Shown: positions 43,542 through 50,768 of the stretch, one piece after another
Layout: every line of letters starts with the position of its first letter
How positions within the stretch are numbered: position 1 is the first letter of the stretch
Source of the DNA: Flavobacterium sp.
GTDB lineage: Bacteria > Bacteroidota > Bacteroidia > Flavobacteriales > Flavobacteriaceae
Assembly: GCA_029946065.1 (NCBI GenBank)
Contig: JAQSDU010000019.1
Span: 124,001-188,000, forward strand
Direction: 5' to 3'
Length of the DNA stretch: 64,000 nt
Notes under the pieces: model-generated
The model's input: only the letters and a program-made list of their open reading frames with translations
The model's database searches: none
Told to the model about the DNA's origin: nothing
Translations under genes and position numbers: made by a program

Positions 43542-44606
43542 TTACTTAGAAATTTCAATTGGAAGTTTATACATTACTCTAACTGGTTTTCCTTTCAAGA
43601 AGCCCGGTGTCCACTTCGGACAGTTTTTTAAAGCCCTTATCGCTTCTTCTCCAGTGCCGTAACCAAGGTCTTTGAGGATTTTTATGTCGCTTAATGTGCC
43701 GTCAATTTCCACAATAAACTGAACGATGATTTTTCCCTTGATCGAATCCTCATCAGGGATTTTGAAATTTTTTGAAATGTATTTATAAAAAGCTTCAGCG
43801 CCGCCTGGAAATTCAGGTTTTACATCTACATTTTGTTGATTTTTAAGAATTTCGTTAAAATAAACCTCATTGGTTGTAATCACTTTTGGACTTTTGATTG
43901 AAACGGAATCCATTTGCCTTGTTTTTTTAACAGTTGTCTTTACGTCAAGCCTGTTGCTTGGTATTACTTTTCGATAAGTAGCATGTTCTGGTGCAATGAT
44001 GATGAGCATCATACCATAGCTATCTTTGTTTTTTTCGAGTGCACTTCCAAGAAGAAGCTCATACTGTGCGTCGGTCAATTTTTTTGTGGCGCGAACGACA
44101 ATGCGGTTTGTGAAAACTTTTGTTTCAGCGACTTCTTCTGTTTTCTGATTCGTGATTTCAAGTTTGTAAATCTGTTCGTCTGGCTTTGAGGAGGTTTGTT
44201 CGTCAAGGTTACGTTCGTCGGTGGAATAATTTTCTTCTTTAAATGAAGCCTTTTTGATTGTTGTGACTGGTGTTTTAATTGTGGGTGTTACATTCGGCAA
44301 TTCCGTTAAACTATCCTTTTGGATTAATGTGTCTTCCGTATAAATTTTGTTTTCTTTTACGGGACGATTATTTTGTATTTGATTTTCTAAAGGCATTGCT
44401 TTTTTAGCCATTTCGAAATAAATCCAGACTATCAATGCCGCGGCTACTAAAAAAAGTAGGGCTTTAATTAGTAAAGACTTGAAGGGTTTTGTTTTTTTGC
44501 CTTCTTTTAGATGGGCATCAATTTTGTTCCAAAGATCGGCAGATGGCATTTCATCGAACGCCTCGCTACCTTTCTTGAAAAAATCATATAATTCCGGATC
44601 TTTCAT
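43542..44606 (-). CDS. Single-pass membrane protein with TonB C-terminal domain, likely anti-sigma-type partner
   Basis: The 354-aa protein has a short cytoplasmic N-terminus (DLWNKIDAHLKEGKKTKPF), one membrane helix (about 47-65), a long threonine/lysine-rich periplasmic spacer and a TonB C-terminal domain over the last 95 residues (VKPEFPGGAEAFYKYI, IIVQFIVEIDGTLSDIKI, CPKWTPGFLKGKPV). Its start overlaps the ECF sigma gene's stop by 4 bp. The position and the small cytoplasmic part suggest an anti-sigma factor or a signal transducer for that sigma factor, but I see no classical zinc-type anti-sigma motif. Its TonB domain is close to that of the 40620 protein. Confidence 0.82.
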   Translation of the reverse strand: MKDPELYDFFKKGSEAFDEMPSADLWNKIDAHLKEGKKTKPFKSLLIKALLFLVAAALIVWIYFEMAKKAMPLENQIQNNRPVKENKIYTEDTLIQKDSLTELPNVTPTIKTPVTTIKKASFKEENYSTDERNLDEQTSSKPDEQIYKLEITNQKTEEVAETKVFTNRIVVRATKKLTDAQYELLLGSALEKNKDSYGMMLIIIAPEHATYRKVIPSNRLDVKTTVKKTRQMDSVSIKSPKVITTNEVYFNEILKNQQNVDVKPEFPGGAEAFYKYISKNFKIPDEDSIKGKIIVQFIVEIDGTLSDIKILKDLGYGTGEEAIRALKNCPKWTPGFLKGKPVRVMYKLPIEISK

Positions 44607-45142
44607 AGCTCATTAATTTTTGAATCGGTATTGAAGAAAGTCTTTTTGAGCTTTTCTTTTGCGTAGTTCAGTTGCGATTTGGAAGTGCCTTCGGAAATGC
44701 CCAACTGCTCGGCAATTTCGGCGTGTTTGTATCCTTCAACGGCATATAAATTGAAGACGATGCGCGCTCCTTCGGGTAAAATAGACAACATTTTTTCGAT
44801 GTCGCGTTCCGCAAGTTCATTGGTAACCGTGTTTTCAACAGAAAGCTGAATGATATCCGGTTTTAGCTCGGCATCGAAATTGGTTTTTTTGCGGAGTTCC
44901 ATCAAGCAACAGTTTACGGCAATCCGCAAGATCCAACCTTCAAAACTGCCCTCGCTTTTGAATTGTCCGATTTTTTGGAAGACAGTTAGGAACGCGTTCA
45001 TTACCATTTCCTCGGCGCGCTCACGATCTTTCATGTATCTTTTGCAGGTGCCGAAAACTTTGGGGGCATAGGTTTTGTATACAAGGTTCTGTGTTTTAGA
45101 ATCCTGCTGCTGGCAACGTTTTATGATTTCGCTTTCCGACAT
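44603..45142 (-). CDS. ECF-type RNA polymerase sigma factor
   Basis: The 179-aa sigma-70 family protein has region 2 (QNLVYKTYAPKVFGTCKRYM, then RAEEMVMNAFLTVFQKI for -10 recognition) and region 4 (LPEGARIVFNLYAVEGYKHA, then EIAEQLGISEGTSKSQLNYA helix-turn-helix). It is the middle gene of a tight operon: 3 bp after the WG-repeat gene and overlapping the TonB-domain gene. It presumably transcribes envelope functions when released by the partner. Target promoters are unknown. Confidence 0.95.
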   Translation of the reverse strand: MSESEIIKRCQQQDSKTQNLVYKTYAPKVFGTCKRYMKDRERAEEMVMNAFLTVFQKIGQFKSEGSFEGWILRIAVNCCLMELRKKTNFDAELKPDIIQLSVENTVTNELAERDIEKMLSILPEGARIVFNLYAVEGYKHAEIAEQLGISEGTSKSQLNYAKEKLKKTFFNTDSKINEL

Positions 45143-45145
45143 TAA

Positions 45146-45589
45146 TTAGTCTTTCTTTTTTAACGGGATTTCTGCGTATTTTGGTTTCACGACTTCTTTT
45201 CCGGTAGTATCGATGAAGCCGTATTTTCCGTCGATGTTAACAAGCGCCCAGTTTTCTTTATAAACACCGAATTTATCTATTTCGTCATATTTGGTTTCTA
45301 CTACGATTTGACCATCGTCGTTTATGAAACCATTTCTACCATTTTCTGTCTGTACTTTTGCCCAGTTTTCATGGTATTCGCCAAAAGGTTCGATGGTCAC
45401 ATATATTGGCGGAACGATTTCTTTTCCGTCGGCATTTAGGTAACCTACAAGCCCGCTATCGGAATAAACCATTACCCAATTGGCAGGGTTTTCGTTATTG
45501 GCTGTTAGGAAAGTTATGGTGCCACCGTAATTTTGTGCGGAAATGTTGAACGCAATTCCCATCAGACACAAAGAAAGTATTTTTTTCAT
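45146..45589 (-). CDS. Secreted WG-repeat protein
   Basis: The 147-aa precursor has a signal peptide (about 1-18, ISAQ) and three WG-type beta repeats (GLVGYLNADGKEIVPPIY, GRNGFINDDGQIVVETKYDE, GKYGFIDTTGKEVVKPKY), each of about 40 residues. It is the first gene of the sigma/TonB operon, with a 3-bp gap before the sigma gene, so it may deliver or sense an envelope signal. This is inference; WG repeats have no fixed function. Confidence 0.85.
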   Translation of the reverse strand: MKKILSLCLMGIAFNISAQNYGGTITFLTANNENPANWVMVYSDSGLVGYLNADGKEIVPPIYVTIEPFGEYHENWAKVQTENGRNGFINDDGQIVVETKYDEIDKFGVYKENWALVNIDGKYGFIDTTGKEVVKPKYAEIPLKKKD

Positions 45590-45665
45590 AAGATTTAGCT
45601 TTAAGTTGTTGGCTATTTCTTATAAGATGCGGTCGGGTTGTGAAATGGTTGGAAGTATAACAAGA

Positions 45666-45719
45666 ATTGCACAAATTTACACAAATTAAAAACTTTAAAT
45701 CTGTGAAAATTTGTGCAAT
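45666..45719. repeat. Long inverted repeat downstream of the dipeptidase gene
   Basis: Two 17-nt arms (45666-45682 ATTGCACAAATTTACAC and 45703-45719) are complementary except for one A-A pair. It lies between the dipeptidase stop and the WG-repeat start and may end the dipeptidase transcript, though no T tract follows on that strand. Confidence 0.7.
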
Positions 45720-45741
45720 CTGTGTTAAATGGCGCTAAAAA

Positions 45742-47130
45742 TTACTTCGAAAGTGCTACAAAATATTTGTAAAACAACGGAATCGTTTCGATCCCTTTCA
45801 GATAATTGAAAATCCCAAAATGTTCGTTTGGAGAATGAATCGCATCACTATCCAATCCAAATCCCATTAAAATGGTTTTACTTTTGAGTTCTTTTTCAAA
45901 AAGAGCTACAATTGGAATACTACCGCCGGAACGCACCGGAATTGCTGGAACGCCAAAGGTTTCCGTATAAGCTTTATTCGCCGCCTGATAACCAATGCTG
46001 TCAATTGGCGTTACATAACCCTGACCGCCGTGATGTGGTTTTACTTTTACGGTAACGCCGCTTGGTGCGATGCTTTCAAAATGTTTGGTAAACAGTTCGG
46101 TGATTTGCTCCCAATCTTGATTTGGAACCAAGCGCATTGATATTTTAGCAAAAGCCTTGCTGGCAATAACTGTTTTTGCACCTTCGCCAGTGTAGCCGCC
46201 CCAAATACCGTTGACATCTAAGGTTGGGCGGATGGAATTTCTTTCGTTGGTCACATAGCCTTTTTCGCCGTAAATGTCATTCAGGTCTAATGCTTTTTTA
46301 TAGGCATCGAGGCTAAAAGGTGCTTTTGCCATTTCGGCTCTTTCTTCCAAAGATAGTTCTTCGACATTATCATAAAATCCTGGAATGGTGATGTGGTTGT
46401 TTTCGTCGTGAAGCGAAGCAATCATTTTTGCTAAAACATTAATAGGATTCGCAACAGCCCCACCATATAATCCGGAATGCAGGTCGCGATTCGGACCGGT
46501 TACCTCAACTTCTACATAACTCAAACCGCGTAATCCGGTGGTAATAGACGGTTGTTGGTTGGAAATCATTCCGGTATCTGAAATCAAAATGACATCACAT
46601 TTGAGTTTTTCCTGGTTTTTTTCGACGAACCAACTCAGGCTTTTGGAACCGACTTCTTCTTCGCCTTCGATCATGAATTTTACATTACACGGCAACGTGT
46701 TGGATTGCACCATATATTCAAGTGCTTTTACGTGCATGTACATCTGGCCTTTATCATCGCAAGAACCGCGAGCGAAAATAGCACCTTCGGGATGAATTTC
46801 TGTTTTTTTGATAACAGGTTCGAACGGAGGAGACGTCCATAAATCCATAGGGTCCGGTGGTTGCACATCATAATGACCATAGACCAAAACGGTCGGCAGA
46901 TTTTTATCGATGGTTTTCTCGCCGTAAACGATAGGATAACCTGGCGTATCGCAGATTTCCACAAAATCACAACCGGCTTTCTCAAGGCTAGTTTTTACAG
47001 CATCGGCGGTGTCGATAACGTCCTGAGAATAAGCTGGATCAGCACTTACCGATGGAATTTTAAGCAATTCGATGAGTTCGGCTATAAAACGCTCTTTGTT
47101 GTCTTGAACGTATTTTTTTATATTTTCCAT
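45742..47130 (-). CDS. M20-family dipeptidase
   Basis: The 462-aa cytosolic metallopeptidase belongs to the M20 CNDP-like dipeptidases. Metal-site landmarks are YGHYDVQPP (His and the flanking D), RGSCDDKGQ (bridging Asp), MIEGEEEVGS (catalytic Glu then metal Glu), ISDTGM and the late HSPNEHFGI. A lid/dimerisation domain lies in the middle (residues about 205-380). It hydrolyses dipeptides, recycling amino acids. No signal peptide is present. The minus-strand -7 box TACTTTTG lies 23 bp upstream, and its promoter region diverges from that of tRNA-Leu. Confidence 0.93.
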   Translation of the reverse strand: MENIKKYVQDNKERFIAELIELLKIPSVSADPAYSQDVIDTADAVKTSLEKAGCDFVEICDTPGYPIVYGEKTIDKNLPTVLVYGHYDVQPPDPMDLWTSPPFEPVIKKTEIHPEGAIFARGSCDDKGQMYMHVKALEYMVQSNTLPCNVKFMIEGEEEVGSKSLSWFVEKNQEKLKCDVILISDTGMISNQQPSITTGLRGLSYVEVEVTGPNRDLHSGLYGGAVANPINVLAKMIASLHDENNHITIPGFYDNVEELSLEERAEMAKAPFSLDAYKKALDLNDIYGEKGYVTNERNSIRPTLDVNGIWGGYTGEGAKTVIASKAFAKISMRLVPNQDWEQITELFTKHFESIAPSGVTVKVKPHHGGQGYVTPIDSIGYQAANKAYTETFGVPAIPVRSGGSIPIVALFEKELKSKTILMGFGLDSDAIHSPNEHFGIFNYLKGIETIPLFYKYFVALSK

Positions 47131-47153
47131 AAATGGTTGATTGGTTTGAAGTT

Positions 47154-47161
47154 CAAAAGTA
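47154..47161 (-). promoter_or_regulatory. Candidate -7 box of the dipeptidase gene
   Basis: TACTTTTG on the minus strand, 23 bp before the start at 47130. No -33 match at the usual spacing. Confidence 0.45.
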
Positions 47162-47196
47162 CAAAAAACAGCGGAAATATTTTTTTGATAATTTCC

Positions 47197-47226
47197 TTTG
47201 AAAGTTAGAACTTATGTTTATATTTG
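47197..47226 (+). promoter_or_regulatory. Promoter of tRNA-Leu
   Basis: TTTG at 47197-47200, 18 bp, then TATATTTG at 47219-47226; 34 bp before the tRNA. It is nearly the same architecture as the tRNA-Asp promoter. Confidence 0.8.
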
Positions 47227-47260
47227 CACTCCGATTGAATGAATATTCATCGACAGTTTC

Positions 47261-47342
47261 GCGGATATGGTGAAATTGGTAGACATGCCAGACTTAGGAT
47301 CTGGTGCCGCAAGGCGTGTAGGTTCGAGTCCTATTATCCGCA
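47261..47342 (+). tRNA. tRNA-Leu (TAG)
   Basis: An 82-nt class II tRNA. The acceptor stem GCGGATA pairs with TATCCGC, and the discriminator base is A. The anticodon arm CCAGA-CTTAGGA-TCTGG has anticodon TAG at 47295-47297. A variable arm (TGCCGCAAGGCG) and the T arm with TTCGAGT are present. CCA is not encoded. It decodes CUN leucine codons. Confidence 0.96.
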
Positions 47343-47347
47343 CTTTT

Positions 47348-47388
47348 AAAATGCAAACATCTATAAAATAGGCGTTTGCATTTTTTTT
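47348..47388 (+). terminator. Terminator after tRNA-Leu
   Basis: AAAATGCAAAC pairs with GTTTGCATTTT across a 15-nt loop and is followed by T residues, 6 bp after the tRNA. Confidence 0.88.
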
Positions 47389-47568
47389 ATTTTATAATAT
47401 TCCCACAGATTGCGGATGGCTTTATAAAACCCGTTAAACATTGTAAATCCGGGTATGCTAATTAAGCGTGAAATTTGTCCATCAGATTATATATTTAATC
47501 CATTTTACAGTAAGGCAAGTTGTTAGAATTTTGTAGTGTCAATAAGACATAACTTAATTCATTACATC

Positions 47569-48123
47569 ATGACACGTATTCAAGCTTTAAATCCAGACGA
47601 GGCTAATGGCAAAACAAAAGAATTATTCAACACCGTGCAATCAAAATTAGGCGTTGTGCCTAACATGATGCGGACTATGGGCAATGCGCCAGCGCTTCTG
47701 GAGGGTTATCTCAGTTTTAGCGGTGCATTGGCTAAAGGGAAATTAGGAGTTAAGGTTGGTGAACTGCTAGCTCTTGCCATATCCGAAAGTAATTCTTGCG
47801 ATTATTGTCTTTCAGCACATACCTTTATCGGAAGCAATCTTGTAAAACTTGATGAAGAGGCGCTTTCTGCCGCAAGATTGGGAAAATCATCCGATGGGAA
47901 AACCGAAGGCATTCTTAAATTTGCGAATGTCTTGGTAAGTAAAGGCGGACTTGTTAATGATTCAGATGTCAGCGAGGCGAAAGCAGCCGGAATTACCGAT
48001 GAAGAACTTTCTGAAATTGTAGGGCATGTTGCATTGAATGTCCTGACCAACTATTTCAATAATACGGCCAATACACAGGTTGATTTTCCAGTTGTAACGG
48101 CATACGCAAACGCAAAAAATTAA
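47569..48123 (+). CDS. Carboxymuconolactone decarboxylase/AhpD-like protein
   Basis: The 184-aa protein starts at the ATG at 47569 (MTRIQALNPDEANGK is the usual family start); 11 upstream codons are open but unlike the family. The redox/active motif is C77-D-Y-C80-L-S-A-H83 within ALAISESNSCDYCLSAHT, as in AhpD-type alkylhydroperoxidases. The protein probably works in peroxide defence or as a small-molecule hydroperoxidase. It is followed by a terminator and then the DUF1348 and AraC genes, which often occur in such stress clusters. Confidence 0.88.
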   Translation: MTRIQALNPDEANGKTKELFNTVQSKLGVVPNMMRTMGNAPALLEGYLSFSGALAKGKLGVKVGELLALAISESNSCDYCLSAHTFIGSNLVKLDEEALSAARLGKSSDGKTEGILKFANVLVSKGGLVNDSDVSEAKAAGITDEELSEIVGHVALNVLTNYFNNTANTQVDFPVVTAYANAKN

Positions 48124-48141
48124 TTCAAATATTCTATACCT

Positions 48142-48169
48142 GCCGGGACAAATCGTTCCGGCTTTTTTT
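48142..48169 (+). terminator. Terminator after the AhpD-like gene
   Basis: GCCGGGAC pairs with GTTCCGGC (one G-T pair), loop AAATC, followed by seven T. Confidence 0.88.
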
Positions 48170-48182
48170 ATAATATTACATA

Positions 48183-48596
48183 ATGGAAATAAAACGCTAT
48201 CCGTTACCGCCGTTCACTATGGAAACGGCGCTACAAAAAGTACAAGCTGCCGAAGATGCTTGGAATACTAAAAACCCCGAAACCGTTTCACTCGCCTATA
48301 CTATCGATACTGAGTGGAGGAACCGAACCGATTTTATCAATGGTCGCGAAGAAGTGAAAAGTTTTTTGCAAAGAAAGTGGGAAAATGAACTGGACTACAA
48401 ATTGAAAAAAGAGTTATGGGGTTTCCGTGAAAACCGAATGGCTGTCCGTTTTGAATACGAATGGCATAACGCCGAAGGGCAATGGTTTAGAAGTTATGGC
48501 AATGAGCTATGGGAATTCGACGACAATGGCTATATGCAAAAGCGTTTCGCCAGTATCAATGACATGCCAATAGCGGCATCTGAAAGAAAACTATAG
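48183..48596 (+). CDS. DUF1348 (NTF2-like) protein
   Basis: The 137-aa protein is a DUF1348 member of the nuclear transport factor 2-like superfamily (cone-shaped alpha+beta fold): [21 protein letters not shown], split at the WN motif, then [15 protein letters not shown] and [20 protein letters not shown] with NDMPI at the end. No signal peptide. Members may bind or convert small ligands; the substrate is unknown. It starts 14 bp after the terminator of the AhpD-like gene and lies 7 bp before the AraC gene. Confidence 0.9.
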   Translation: MEIKRYPLPPFTMETALQKVQAAEDAWNTKNPETVSLAYTIDTEWRNRTDFINGREEVKSFLQRKWENELDYKLKKELWGFRENRMAVRFEYEWHNAEGQWFRSYGNELWEFDDNGYMQKRFASINDMPIAASERKL

Positions 48597-48603
48597 CAAA
48601 AAT

Positions 48604-49479
48604 ATGGCTACACAACCGCTTACTTTAGTAGACCCGCAGAATGGCAACCTCGCGTTTAAGATTTTTTCTTTTAGCGATAATGGTGCGTTTGATCACCTGC
48701 AACGCCATAACTATTATTCGCTAATTTGGATTAAGGAAGGCAATGGCGTCGTGAGGGCTGATTTTGCGGAATATTCATTTGAATCCAATTCGCTTTTTGC
48801 CTTTTCGCCTTACCAACCATTTCTTTTTAATGTAAAAGAAAATGTCTCTGGCATTGCCATACAGTTTCACCCTGATTTTTTCTGTATTCACATGCACCAG
48901 AAAGAAGTTGCCTGCAATGGCGTGCTGTTCAATAATATCTATGATCCGCCAATGACGCGCGTTAATCCGAGTGACATTGCCACTTTTGATATGCTATTGG
49001 CACAAATGAAAAATGAAATGGGCAACCCTGCACTCGCACAATATGAACTACTGGTTTCTTACCTGAAAATATTTCTGATTACGGCATCACGACTAAAGAC
49101 TGAGCAGCAGCCAAAAGCACTTGAGGCATTTTCGGGATCAAAAGAGCCCTTTATCCTGCAAACACTTAAAGAGGCCATCGAAACCAATTTCAAGACCAAG
49201 CATGCGCCGGCTGATTATGCCGAGTATCTAAAAATCAATGTAAAAGCGTTGGCGCGGATTACCAAAATTCATTTCAACAAAACACTAACCGAACTCATTT
49301 CTGAGCGCATTATCATAGAAGCAAAGCGTGAACTTTATCTTACCAATAAGGCCATCAAGGAAATTGCCTATGAATTGGGTTATAACGATGAATATTATTT
49401 TAGCAGATTTTTTAAGGCTAACGCAGATATTTCTCCGCAATTCTATAGGGAAACGGTGGGTTTTGGCAAAGCAAAATAA
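48604..49479 (+). CDS. AraC-family transcriptional regulator
   Basis: The 291-aa regulator has an N-terminal cupin-like sensing domain (about 20-130, including HNYYSLIWIKEGNGVV and SPYQPFLFNV) and a C-terminal double helix-turn-helix. The DNA-binding part is at about 180-288 (HAPADYAEYLKINVKALARI; NKAIKEIAYELGYNDEYYFS; FKANADISPQFYRE). It is 7 bp after DUF1348, so the two are an operon. It probably regulates the neighbouring AhpD/DUF1348 genes in response to a small molecule, which is inference. Confidence 0.93.
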   Translation: MATQPLTLVDPQNGNLAFKIFSFSDNGAFDHLQRHNYYSLIWIKEGNGVVRADFAEYSFESNSLFAFSPYQPFLFNVKENVSGIAIQFHPDFFCIHMHQKEVACNGVLFNNIYDPPMTRVNPSDIATFDMLLAQMKNEMGNPALAQYELLVSYLKIFLITASRLKTEQQPKALEAFSGSKEPFILQTLKEAIETNFKTKHAPADYAEYLKINVKALARITKIHFNKTLTELISERIIIEAKRELYLTNKAIKEIAYELGYNDEYYFSRFFKANADISPQFYRETVGFGKAK

Positions 49480-49692
49480 CGATGGTTTTAGTTTTTACCA
49501 GTGATATGTTAGTGGAGCGCCGCCAATTGTTGGATTGAAACACAAATGTATCTTCTTGAAAAAGTATCTTGTAAGTATTTATTGGTTCTTGAAATACTAC
49601 AACTACTATCCTGACAAAATTGATGACCAGCATCCATCTATGATGACGTCTAATTGAAGTTGTCGCAAAAAATTTTTTCTGAGGTTTTTTTA

Positions 49693-50520
49693 TCAACTAG
49701 GTTTTCTAGAAGACTCTTTCACAAACGGCTGGATTTCAATGCCCGCTTTGTACAACTCCACTTTACAATTTTCGAGTGTATCCGAGCAAACATCACCAAA
49801 ATCACCAATCAATGACCATGGGCGTACAGCCAGTTTTACGGCGCTGTCTGTGAGTTCTGTGACGGAAACAGTTGGAATTGGTGTTTGCAATACCTTTGGG
49901 TTGTCTTTCAAAACTTTAAGGATAATTTCTTTTACGGTTTTCAAATCGGCATCATAGGCGACCGAAAAAATCAAATCGGCACGGCGCGTTCCGGCGATAG
50001 AATAATTGATGATCGTGCCGTTGGATAAAATACCGTTCGGAACAAAAATCGTTTGATTGTTTCCGGTGATGAGCTTGGTCACAAAAATCTGTATTTCAGA
50101 AACGGTGCCAATCACGCCTTGTGCTTCAATTGTATCGCCTACGCGAAAAGGTTTGAACATAATAATCAGCATACCACCTGCAAAATTGGAAAGCGAACCT
50201 TGTAAAGACAAACCTACAGCCAATCCGGCAGCGCCTAAAATCGCTACGAACGAGGATGTTTCAATCCCAAGCTTGGAAATAAACGAGATAAAAAGCAATA
50301 CTCTCAAAACCCAAATCAAAATATCAGCAAGGAATTTCGATAAAGTTGGGTCGAGATTGCGTTTTACCATCAGCTTCTTAATCATTTTGTTGATGAAGCG
50401 GATTGCGTATATCCCGATAACTAAAATTAGGAATGCTGAAAGTAGTTTCGGGCTATAATCAACGATTGCTTTTATAAACTGTTCGGCGTAGGTGGAGATG
50501 TGTTCTGTGCTTAATGTCAT
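49693..50520 (-). CDS. Small-conductance mechanosensitive channel (MscS family)
   Basis: The 275-aa channel has three membrane helices: about 20-42, 65-88 and 92-118. The third is the pore helix with the Gly/Ala pattern of MscS (LGAAGLAVGLSLQGSLSNFA). A cytoplasmic beta domain (FRVGDTIEAQGVIGTV, FVPNGILSNGTIINYS) and alpha/beta vestibule follow. It opens on membrane tension and protects against osmotic downshock. It is single-gene, with a TACATTTG -7 box 51 bp upstream. The 213 bp between it and the AraC gene contain nothing I recognise. Confidence 0.95.
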   Translation of the reverse strand: MTLSTEHISTYAEQFIKAIVDYSPKLLSAFLILVIGIYAIRFINKMIKKLMVKRNLDPTLSKFLADILIWVLRVLLFISFISKLGIETSSFVAILGAAGLAVGLSLQGSLSNFAGGMLIIMFKPFRVGDTIEAQGVIGTVSEIQIFVTKLITGNNQTIFVPNGILSNGTIINYSIAGTRRADLIFSVAYDADLKTVKEIILKVLKDNPKVLQTPIPTVSVTELTDSAVKLAVRPWSLIGDFGDVCSDTLENCKVELYKAGIEIQPFVKESSRKPS

Positions 50521-50570
50521 TTCAAATAATTATAAAAAAAACCTTTTGTTCTGGTTTTGGAATCAGAAGG

Positions 50571-50578
50571 CAAATGTA
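50571..50578 (-). promoter_or_regulatory. Candidate -7 box of the MscS gene
   Basis: TACATTTG on the minus strand, 50 bp before the start codon at 50520. Confidence 0.45.
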
Positions 50579-50693
50579 CAGTTTACAGCATTAATTGGTC
50601 TTAAAAATAGTTTAAAACTATTCGTTTTTAGTGCATCCCCTTTTCAGATTCTAAAAAATTCGTGGCAAAAATTAAGTTGTACAACCTTATAGA

Positions 50694-50727
50694 TTTTCAG
50701 TCTGCTAACCAAATCTATGGACTGAAA
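50694..50727. repeat. Inverted repeat after the CotH gene
   Basis: TTTTCAGTC and GACTGAAAG form inverted arms about 17 bp apart, about 40 bp downstream of the CotH-family gene's stop on the minus strand. Possibly a weak terminator. Confidence 0.45.
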
Positions 50728-50768
50728 GTCAAGAGAGGTTTAGTTTTTTAAATCTAAGTTAAATAAGA

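Noticed and set aside
49418-49696. A 92-codon minus-strand frame at the end of the AraC gene
   Set aside because: It overlaps the conserved C-terminus of the AraC regulator and the start of the MscS gene's end, and the composition is not gene-like. The 213-bp gap is left unassigned.
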